The notes beneath the pieces were generated by a model, which saw nothing but the letters and a program-made list of their open reading frames with translations, made no database searches and was not told the origin of the DNA. 36,699 nt of DNA from a virus: IMG/VR virus record IMGVR_UViG_3300027980_000070, positions 1-36,699 of that record; one strand, written 5' to 3'. Positions 13,407 through 21,400 of this stretch are shown in pieces; position 1 is the stretch's first letter; every line of letters begins with the position of its first letter. Both the position numbers and the translations under genes were made by a program.

Positions 13407-16012
13407 TGCTGAAACCAAGTAACCTGTTTGAATACCAGCGCAAGGCGGTACTACACCAACTCTACCACGATAAGTCAATGCTTTGGCTCGGCTGTGGACT
13501 TGGTAAGACGCCAACCACTCTCACCACCATTGACCACCGCATGAGAGCAGGACAGGTTCAGAAGACGCTGGTGTTCGGACCACTGCGAGTCATTCACGCA
13601 GTATGGGAGCGTGAGGCTCGCAAGTGGGAGCACACGAAACACTTACGATTCAGTGTGATCCACGGTAACGAGAAGAAGCGACTCAGACAACTGTTCGCCA
13701 GTGCTGACATCTATCTCTGCAACTATGAGAACATGGGATGGTTGAGTAATGTGTTGGATCACTATTACATCAGCCAGGGTAAACCGTTACCGTTCCAGAT
13801 GGTTGTCTATGACGAGATCACCAGGGTTAAGAACTCGAACTCTCAGCGTGTCGCTGGTGGAAACATCACACGTCAGAAGTTATTCGTCAGGAAACCATCG
13901 GAGCCGTCTGAACAAGATCTGAAAGGTAAAGGGTTAAAAGGTAAAGCGTTGCGTGAAGAAAAGGAACTAATCACCTCACGCAACATTCAACGGTATCAAG
14001 AAATCCGTCAACAGTTTCATCGTAACAAAGATGACATGGTTAATCAAACCGGGGAACTGGTCGTGGTCCCTGAGATAAAAGAAAGGATCATCGGATGGCG
14101 TGAGATGGTACAGCATTTCAAATACAGCACAGGCTTGACAGGCACGCCCTCGTCAAACGGTTACATTGATCTCCATGGTCAGTATCTCGTCATTGATAAT
14201 GGTGAGCGTCTGGGTCAGTACATCAGTCATTATCGTGATTCATATTTCGCTCAAGGTTACGACGGTTGGACGTATGATTTGACCGAGATGGGTAAGAAGT
14301 GGATCGAACACAAGATTGCTGACATCACCATCAAGATGGACTCAGAGGACTATCTGACTCTGCCGCCGCTGAAGATCAACGACATCATGGTGGATCTCCC
14401 TGCAAAAGTGATGCAGCAATATCGTGAAGTTGAGAAGGATATGTTCACTCGGCTCGATAACGGGACAGAGATTGAACTGTTCAACCGTGCATCTGTGTCA
14501 AATAAATGTTTGCAGTTCTGCATAGCTGAAGGTACTGAAGTTCTAACAAAATCAGGATGGAAAAATATAGAAAATATTAAAGCAGAGGATGAAGTGTGGG
14601 ATGGTTGTGAATGGTCAAGTGTTGACGGTTTAGTTTGCAACGGTTATAAAGAAGTGATAGACTGCGATGGTGTTGACATGACACCAGATCACAAAGTTCT
14701 GACTATTTCAGGATGGGTTGAGTCACAGGAGGCTGTTTATGGCAATGCCAGCGGTAGATTTAACAGGAAAAGTGTTCGGCTACCTGGCTGTGTTGAGCAG
14801 GTCAGGGACAACAAGTACAAAAAGCAAAAGAGCTACATGGTTAGTGCGTTGCATTTGTGGAAAAGAATTTATAGCTATCGGTCAAAACTTGAGAAATCCA
14901 AACAGACCGGGGATAAAGTCATGCGGTTGTCGCCACGGGGAAACAATCTTGAGTGTGACAGGTGGTCACGGTATGACAGGTCACAGAGCGTGGGTTTCGT
15001 GGTGCAACATGATATCTCGTTGTCACAATCCAAAAGACAAAGACTATGCGAATTATGGTGCTCGTGGAATAACAGTTTGTCAAAGATGGGAAAACTCTTT
15101 TTCAGACTTTTGGGAAGACATGGGTTCAACTTACAAAGATCACCTGATGATCGAAAGAGTGGGCAACAACGGGAACTACTGCAAAGAGAATTGCAGATGG
15201 GGAACGAGAATGCGTCAAGTAAACAACAAGAGGACATGTCACTACATCAACACACCGACGGGAAGAATAACTGTGACACAAGCAGCAAGACGCTACAACC
15301 TGAACCCTGTGATGATTTTTGCGAGAATAAGATACGGGTGGTTGGAGAAAGATCTTATCCTGCCAAAAGGATCAAGAAGGTCTACGACTTAGTTAACGTT
15401 GGTGACAAACACAGATTCACAGTAAGAGGTTCATCTGGTGAAGTCTTTATGGTTCACAACTGTAACGGATCACCGTACAACGAACCAATGAAACCAGAGT
15501 GGACAGCGCTGCACGATGAGAAGTTGCAAACACTGGATAGCATCGTTGAAGAGGCTCAGGGTAAGACAATCTTACTCGGTTACAGTTTCAAGTCTGACGC
15601 TGAACGGATCATGAAGCGGTACAAGCATTTGAAACCGGTCAACCTCACCAAAGTACCAGCGAAGGATCTCAGCAAGGTGATTGACCAGGGTAACAAGGGT
15701 CAGATTAAATTGATGCTGGGGCATCCTGCCAGCCTCGGTCACGGGGTTGACGGGCTGAACGACTTCTGCCACATCATCGTATGGTTCGGTTTGAATTGGA
15801 GCCTGGAACTGTACGAACAGTTGATCGGTAGGATTGCATCAGGTCAACGGTTCAAGCAACCGGTGACAATGCACAGGATACTGTGTAACGATACGATCGA
15901 TCTCGCTGTTGCTGACGCTCTGAGAAGAAAAGACAGTGACCAAGTTGGATTGAAAAAAGCCATCCAGCGATATCGTGACGGGATGCTGGATGGCTCGATT
16001 GATTTTATGTGA
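13406..16012 (+). CDS. SNF2-type DNA helicase/ATPase, copy 2, interrupted by an intein
   Basis: 868-residue precursor. N-extein (1-371): motif I GCGLGKT (29-35), motif II YDEIT (D136), motif III TGLTGTPSSNGY (~243). Intein at residues 372-685. C-extein (686-868) with CNGSPYNEPMKPEW, ILLGYSFKSDAERI, GHPASLGHGVDGL and the motif VI region YEQLIGRIASGQR. Splicing joins …KCLQF to CNGSPY…, giving a 554-residue mature helicase, close to the normal family length. It probably works with the methyltransferase, VRR-NUC and first helicase. The intein sits at a conserved position (KCxQ…NG) between the two RecA-like lobes. The 3' end overlaps the convergent tail-spike gene by eight bases and also encodes that operon's terminator on the other strand. 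Confidence 0.9.
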   Translation: MLKPSNLFEYQRKAVLHQLYHDKSMLWLGCGLGKTPTTLTTIDHRMRAGQVQKTLVFGPLRVIHAVWEREARKWEHTKHLRFSVIHGNEKKRLRQLFASADIYLCNYENMGWLSNVLDHYYISQGKPLPFQMVVYDEITRVKNSNSQRVAGGNITRQKLFVRKPSEPSEQDLKGKGLKGKALREEKELITSRNIQRYQEIRQQFHRNKDDMVNQTGELVVVPEIKERIIGWREMVQHFKYSTGLTGTPSSNGYIDLHGQYLVIDNGERLGQYISHYRDSYFAQGYDGWTYDLTEMGKKWIEHKIADITIKMDSEDYLTLPPLKINDIMVDLPAKVMQQYREVEKDMFTRLDNGTEIELFNRASVSNKCLQFCIAEGTEVLTKSGWKNIENIKAEDEVWDGCEWSSVDGLVCNGYKEVIDCDGVDMTPDHKVLTISGWVESQEAVYGNASGRFNRKSVRLPGCVEQVRDNKYKKQKSYMVSALHLWKRIYSYRSKLEKSKQTGDKVMRLSPRGNNLECDRWSRYDRSQSVGFVVQHDISLSQSKRQRLCELWCSWNNSLSKMGKLFFRLLGRHGFNLQRSPDDRKSGQQRELLQRELQMGNENASSKQQEDMSLHQHTDGKNNCDTSSKTLQPEPCDDFCENKIRVVGERSYPAKRIKKVYDLVNVGDKHRFTVRGSSGEVFMVHNCNGSPYNEPMKPEWTALHDEKLQTLDSIVEEAQGKTILLGYSFKSDAERIMKRYKHLKPVNLTKVPAKDLSKVIDQGNKGQIKLMLGHPASLGHGVDGLNDFCHIIVWFGLNWSLELYEQLIGRIASGQRFKQPVTMHRILCNDTIDLAVADALRRKDSDQVGLKKAIQRYRDGMLDGSIDFM
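14519..15460 (+). mobile_element. Class 1-type intein (314 residues) carrying an out-of-frame nuclease gene
   Basis: Block A begins at Cys1 (codon 14519-14521): CIAEGTEVLTKSGWKNIENI. Block B is VDMTPDHKVLTISGW, with intein T55 and H58. Block F is KRIKKVYDLVNVGDKHRFTV. Block G ends VFMVHN, followed by the +1 Cys (15461-15463). All catalytic residues for splicing are present (Cys1, block B Thr/His, penultimate His, terminal Asn, Cys+1). Residues ~74-291 coincide with the +1-frame nuclease gene; in the intein frame they form an Arg/Lys/Gln/Ser-rich sequence without endonuclease motifs. Because the frame never stops, the precursor is predicted to be translated and spliced despite this oversized linker. 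Confidence 0.9.
14739..15392 (+). CDS. HNH-like homing endonuclease gene nested in the +1 frame of the intein
   Basis: 217 residues from ATG 14739, with a perfect AGGAGG (14727-14732) six bases upstream; the frame is closed upstream by TGA 14700-14702 and ends at TAG 15390-15392. N-terminal DLTGKVFGYLAVLSRS and a CxC…CGC zinc-ribbon-like module (RCICGK…SCGC) come first. The nuclease core follows: HRAWVSWCNMISRCHNPKD, YGARGITVCQRW, FWEDMG, NNGNYCKENCRWGT, QVNNKR. The C-terminal ITVTQAARRYNLNPVMIFAR resembles a helix-turn-helix. This architecture is familiar from phage HNH-type homing nucleases. The usual IDR-type acidic site reads MIERV here. It should cut an intein-less helicase allele. The last ~20 bases overlap intein block F coding. 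It is translated independently of the helicase/intein frame. Confidence 0.85.
   Translation: MAMPAVDLTGKVFGYLAVLSRSGTTSTKSKRATWLVRCICGKEFIAIGQNLRNPNRPGIKSCGCRHGETILSVTGGHGMTGHRAWVSWCNMISRCHNPKDKDYANYGARGITVCQRWENSFSDFWEDMGSTYKDHLMIERVGNNGNYCKENCRWGTRMRQVNNKRTCHYINTPTGRITVTQAARRYNLNPVMIFARIRYGWLEKDLILPKGSRRSTT
15953..15994 (-). terminator. Late-operon terminator embedded in the opposing helicase gene
   Basis: On the minus strand, GCCATCCAGC (15994-15985) pairs perfectly with GCTGGATGGC (15968-15959), a 10-bp stem with a 16-base loop, followed by six U (15958-15953). It begins 10 bases beyond the tail-spike stop (16005) and ends the 20-kb virion transcript. The same bases encode the last residues of the helicase. 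On the plus strand the stem is not followed by a U run. Confidence 0.85.
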
Positions 16013-18428
16013 TTAACAATGCTCCCGCATTATCGATACCTATTCGTTTTGTTGTTAACCCATCGGGTGATTTGACAAGAATACCAGAACCATCTTTCAA
16101 TATTTGCCAGTCACCTGTACCGTTATCACCGATCCAATTAAAGTTGCTACCAATATAACCCATTTTTACATCACGAGCCGCTGTAGCTGCTTCAAATATA
16201 GCGTTACCACTGTCACCACGAAGCAATGCGCTCAATGTAGCGTCAATCATCTCTAAAGTTGGGTTACTGTCACGAATAATCAACCCACTGTACTCAGGGT
16301 TTATTGTTGTACTTTCATGCCACACACCGCCTTGATAGAATGTATTACCTGGTGCAGCAGAATCAACAGTATTCGATTCAGTACCTGATCCGAAACTGAT
16401 CGGACCCACAACTGAACCCCCTGCTGTCCAATCGATACCAAGATCGCAACCGTTGATCTCAAGATCGACTGTTGCGTAGATGTTACCCGGTGATGCGAGA
16501 ATACCTGTCTCACAGTTATTAACGATACACGGGTAAATTGAAATTGCTGCACCGCCTCCTACAGTTCTCGCACCGATGCCACATGATGCCAGTGGTGCTT
16601 GTGCAAAATTGATGAATGTTCCAGATCCAGCAGTTAAACCAGATGTAAGACAACCACCGCATGACGTTCTGACAAACTGAATTGTTCCTCCTGCTGTACC
16701 TTGATATATCTCAAGAGCTTTAGCGCCACCACCGACATATGAACGGTTCAAGAACATCTCACCATCACCGTACATTCTCAGAACCTTGTCACCAGCTCCA
16801 GCCAGAGTAACACGATCATAGGCATAAAACCGACTCCCGTTGTCACGACAGAATATTAAGTCATGCTCTGTACTACCTGCGCCAGAATACGCAATACCAA
16901 TGTAACGGAGACTGACGCGACCACCGTTCAACATGTTCATGAAACCTTCACGAGATGTACCGTCCCACCCGGTATTCTGAGCAATCAGACTACCTTTGTT
17001 GACGACAACCTGATTCGCTGGTAGACCGAATGTTAAAGTGTTATCGAGTACACCATTTGAAGGAAAACCATTTGCTGAATAGATGTCGAACGTGAACGAC
17101 AACCTATCGCCAGCAATTGACTTGACGATTTGACCACCGTTGACTGCGGCAACGTCGAGAGAACCTTGAGCATTCTGAATACCTATTGGACCACCAACAA
17201 CAGCACCGCTCGGTAACGCACTGTCAACAACAACAGTTGCTTCAAAAATATCACCAGATACCGCGGCATAACTGATTGAGTTTATCTGAATAAAATCTGC
17301 TGTTGATGCCGCACGAATATCAAGTAGTGGTCCAGGTTTAACAACATCAATATAAGTTGACACAGTGTGAACACCATCGGCCAGCTCAATATAAAGTTCT
17401 GCGGTTGACGCAACGCTACATGACAGTAACCATTCACTCATCGCTTGAATGTCATCACCTGTCGTTGGGTTACATTGGAGTTTTACAATTTCACCATTGA
17501 GCAATAGTAATGGTTGACCAGATGCATAAGCAATATTTGTCGCAGTCAGAGAAGATAGATCCGTTGGAGAATTGTCACCATCTGATCCGAAATCTTCCAA
17601 AGTCAAAAACCCATTTACCAGTTTAACCCAGCACCCGATGCCCACCCCGGTTCCCTGTATTGTCAAAAACGCATCACGAGTTGACTTTGTACCGTCGAAA
17701 CCATCGGTATTATCAGGATCGATAATTGTGGCACCGTTTGCAAGATTCTTGTTTAATTCTTCTTGCCATACGAAAACGCCGCCGCCCTTCATTTCACTCT
17801 GCGGTGCTGAGAAAAAATAAGATGACACATTATATAACTTGTCAGATGACGGTGAAGAAACATCAATCAGAGATTTAATGTCATTCACCCGCTCAACAAC
17901 ATCATTTTCAACAAGTACACCGAGTTCCAATGGTGTGACATTTTCCATCCCTTGAAGATCTGATCGCCATCGCAAATATGATTGAGCAACAGGTTCAGGA
18001 AGCGACAAAAATTGATCACCGACGAGAGGAAAACTTTCAGACACACGGATGGATCGTTGTAACTGATCCTCCAATTGTTGAATCAGTCGTGTAAGTTTAT
18101 CAAACGCATTTTCATGAACTTCTGGAAAAAACCCACCCTGCGACTCGAAATCTGTATCTTGTGTTGTTTCGATGTTTGATCGAATATACCATGTGTAATC
18201 TGTAGGAAGATTTCCATCTATCCGTGTTATTGTTCCACCAATGTCCAGACCGATACTGTTAACAGTGTAATCAACATCAACTGTTAACTCAGTCTGAACA
18301 CCTAAATCAGTTGTCTCAAATACACGGATTTCTGATTTATCGGTAATACCAAAATCATAATCATACGTGTCAACCAGACCATTACCGACATACGGTCCAG
18401 ATGTGATGTTAGTGTTAGGTACTGTCAT
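16005..18428 (-). CDS. Tail fibre/tailspike with T7 gp17-like N-terminus and beta-helix body
   Basis: 807 residues from ATG 18428, with a GGGGG-type Shine-Dalgarno. Residues 1-~165 resemble the virion-binding N-terminus of T7-type tail fibres (TSGPYVGNGLVDTYDYDF, LTVDVDYTV, a helix FDKLTRLIQQLEDQLQRSI). From ~285 to ~720 the repetitive strand-and-turn pattern (LRYIGIAYSGAGSTEHDLIF, EIYQGTAGGTIQFVRTSC) suggests a pectate-lyase-like parallel beta-helix, as in receptor-degrading tailspikes. The C-terminus (~730-807) looks like a trimer cap (SGILVKSPDGLTTKRIGIDN). It binds, and perhaps cleaves, a host surface glycan; catalytic residues cannot be assigned. It is last in the late operon, linked to the previous gene by TAATG. 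Confidence 0.85.
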   Translation of the reverse strand: MTVPNTNITSGPYVGNGLVDTYDYDFGITDKSEIRVFETTDLGVQTELTVDVDYTVNSIGLDIGGTITRIDGNLPTDYTWYIRSNIETTQDTDFESQGGFFPEVHENAFDKLTRLIQQLEDQLQRSIRVSESFPLVGDQFLSLPEPVAQSYLRWRSDLQGMENVTPLELGVLVENDVVERVNDIKSLIDVSSPSSDKLYNVSSYFFSAPQSEMKGGGVFVWQEELNKNLANGATIIDPDNTDGFDGTKSTRDAFLTIQGTGVGIGCWVKLVNGFLTLEDFGSDGDNSPTDLSSLTATNIAYASGQPLLLLNGEIVKLQCNPTTGDDIQAMSEWLLSCSVASTAELYIELADGVHTVSTYIDVVKPGPLLDIRAASTADFIQINSISYAAVSGDIFEATVVVDSALPSGAVVGGPIGIQNAQGSLDVAAVNGGQIVKSIAGDRLSFTFDIYSANGFPSNGVLDNTLTFGLPANQVVVNKGSLIAQNTGWDGTSREGFMNMLNGGRVSLRYIGIAYSGAGSTEHDLIFCRDNGSRFYAYDRVTLAGAGDKVLRMYGDGEMFLNRSYVGGGAKALEIYQGTAGGTIQFVRTSCGGCLTSGLTAGSGTFINFAQAPLASCGIGARTVGGGAAISIYPCIVNNCETGILASPGNIYATVDLEINGCDLGIDWTAGGSVVGPISFGSGTESNTVDSAAPGNTFYQGGVWHESTTINPEYSGLIIRDSNPTLEMIDATLSALLRGDSGNAIFEAATAARDVKMGYIGSNFNWIGDNGTGDWQILKDGSGILVKSPDGLTTKRIGIDNAGALLIT

Positions 18429-21400
18429 TATTTCCCCCTATCTGGTCCGAATAATAATTCTCGAACAGTGAACTCTTCACCATCCGCGATGACTTCTTCT
18501 AAATGTTCGCTACTGTTCCACGCTTGAGAAACACCAGGGATACCAAACCATGCACCGATTAACTTGCTCGCACCTTTGACTGACCCCTTGCTTAACTCTT
18601 CATCGGTCAACAACGCTTCACTGACTTTCGGCGCACCTTTTAAACCTTGCTCAATGATACCCGCGAGCGGTGTCAATTGGAACTTATATTCACCAGAGAC
18701 ACCGTTGACGACATCACGGATAAACGGGACACTCTGAACAGGGTAGAGTGCAAGCCCTGTCAGATACCGTTCCCATGCTGATCGGTCATCGTCATCATCG
18801 TCTGACAACTGACCACGCATCGCCATCTCAAACGCTACAGGGATCATGAACAGGAACATTACTTTTGCTGCGAGCGTTGTCGCACTGTAGCGTCCAGCTT
18901 TTGTCCCTCGCACCACGTCCCGCTCCATATTCCACAACGAACTGAAGAACGTGAAGAACATGGTGAACATTCTATTCGATTCGCTTTGATTCCGCATGAT
19001 AGCTGGGAGATCTTTTGTCAGACCCGAACCTTGTACGTTCTCAACAACCCAGTCAGCACGTTGTGTTGCTTTCTTCTCAACAGCATCATTGTAATCAGAC
19101 ATGCTGTTGAAATTCTCAGCGTTCAGATCTACTTTCGCTTCGTCAATCCCTTTATAATATCCAGCGTACCACGACGGTAAGTCAACCATATAAGTCTGCA
19201 CCAAGGCGATATGCTTCATTGATACTTCTTGAGTCGTTGCCAGTAAACCACGTTTACCTTCGATCTTCTGCATAGCGTTACGAACCTCGCGGTCCATGGT
19301 GTTGACTCGGTTCTCCATGATCTTTGAGTTCTCAGATGCGAACTTCCAAGCGTCCTTCATTGTCTGCGGTGATCCGACAACGTGACGCAATCCTCTGTTC
19401 GCATACTTTGCACCAACCTCGGCATAAGTGTTACTCAGACCGCTGATCTGAATGACACCGGTTGACGCTTTGAAACCCATCATTCCCAGAGTTGTACCGA
19501 AACGCAACCGACGAAGGATCTCTTCAAAGAATGTTTTACTCGGTGCTTCCCGACCATCTTTCGCAATGTCATTGAGCCATGGTTTGATCTGACGATACTC
19601 ATCGCGCCCAATCTTTGAAACAATCTTATCTGAGATCTCAGGGTCATTGGTCAGCTTGTGGATCTGTCGCACTGAATCAAAGTGGGTGATGTAGTGGATC
19701 ACCTCTTGAATGTGATTCGGTACCACGTCAAGACTGAATCTGATCGGCGCGAAATACTGAGTCCGTTCGATCTTCGCACCAGTGTCGGCAGTCGGTTTGA
19801 TAAACCCACCATCGCCAAACATCGATTGAGTTTGTTCGTCAATCTTATCCTGGGTGTCGGATGCTCGTTTGCTGCGAAGCGGATCATATTTAATCGGGTA
19901 GTAACCACCTCGGAACTCTCCGAACGATGTATCAACTTTCTGAGCGTCCACCTTCGCTAGTGTCAAGCCGCTGGTCTTCTTGTGGACCTCTGCCATCAAC
20001 GGGAATAGTTCGTCGATCTGACGCCAGATGAGGTCCACCAGTTGCCAGTCTGACTCACTCATGTGACGTAGTACCGCTTGCAACTGCGGGTTGTTGACAG
20101 AGATCTCTTCATCGGTTGCATCTGGTGTGACCCAACCTTCACCCTTGAGCATCTTTTCAAGGTTCGATCTGTTACCGGTGTTCAGCGCAACACTGATTAA
20201 TTGATGACCGAACAAGTGATCGTCAATCTCAGGGATGAACAGTTTCGTGTTATGACGACGCACATCCTCTTTGCTGCGACCATTGATCGCGTCCATAACC
20301 TTTTTACCGACCTGGTTCCACAATCGTTGCTCCTGCTGTGTTGCATCGGTGATCGGCTGGATCATCAGATCATGTGACAGACCGATGCGCTCCCCACCAT
20401 CGAGCCACGACGCGAGGAACGGAATCTTCGTCATCTGTGAGATGGACCAATTGAATTTCTTGACCACGCCCCCGGTTACAATGTCAGCGCGGGATGCTGT
20501 GAACTTATCCGGCAAGTTGTCCAGATGATCAAGCCACTCTTTCTTGACTTCCTGAAATTCGATCAACTCTTCTTCACGTTTGATCTTATTGGCGAACCGC
20601 GCAACATGGTCCAGGTTCTTCAATGAATCGCGGACACCTTTCAACTGATCGAAAGGAATCTCTTTGTAGTGCATCCTGAAAGTTTCAGCCAATACCTCTT
20701 TGGTGAGCTGGATGTTGTCACCATCCTCAGCCCGTTGAGCCGCCCATGTTTCAATACTGTCACGCTTTTCCTGTGCCGCTGTAACGCTGCCTCTGAATTG
20801 GAACCGGGCAAGGATGCCGTCGATCTGGTCAAGATACCCGTTGCCAGCTTTCGCCAACGCAGTGCGAGCAGTTTTCTTGCTGAACTTACGGGTGAACCTG
20901 ACGATCTTCTCACCTTCCAACTGAGCGTCAACCGCTGATCGCCACAGGTAGAAGTTCATCGCCTGTTGAGTCTTAGCGCGTAACGCCGCACCGCGGTCAT
21001 TGTTGTCCATCGCGCTCTGTGCCGCCTGTGCTGCTTTGATTTCAGCCCTACGATACTTTGCCGGTCGAATCTTGTTCAGTGGTAGACGACCGATGTTCTC
21101 AGCAGCAAGTTGCTTGATTGTAGCCCGGTCAATCGTTGGACGTTGCTGACCTTTTGCGAGCTGCTTCATCTCTTGCAGGATCGCCCGGCCACGCTCCTCA
21201 TTGTGAGCAGCATCATGAGCCTGTTCGTCAAGAGTACCGTCGTTGAGGATGTCACCATGCTCAACCTTCATCTCAGCTTCAGCTTGCTCGTTAGCAACTT
21301 CTTTGATCGATCGAGCGTCAAGGATATCGTTCAGCATTTCACTGCCTGAATTGTAACCGAGGAATGCCGCCGCATCGTCTGGTGTGACACCGCCAGCACC

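Noticed and set aside
14718-14738. TTG at 14718 as start of the nested nuclease
   Set aside because: It precedes and spans the AGGAGG; ATG 14739 has ideal spacing and gives the familiar N-terminus.
14875-15237. 120-codon minus-strand ORF opposite the intein
   Set aside because: Leu/Ser/Cys-rich antisense shadow without Shine-Dalgarno or family resemblance.
14703-15392. Sequencing error as explanation for the intein/nuclease frame difference
   Set aside because: Two compensating indels would be needed, yet both frames are fully open over ~650 bases, and the nuclease has its own Shine-Dalgarno and a closing upstream stop. Still worth read-level confirmation.
16005-18428. Diversity-generating retroelement near the tail fibre, as in BPP-1
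   Set aside because: Despite the BPP-1-like capsid genes there is no reverse transcriptase gene or template/variable repeat in the window.
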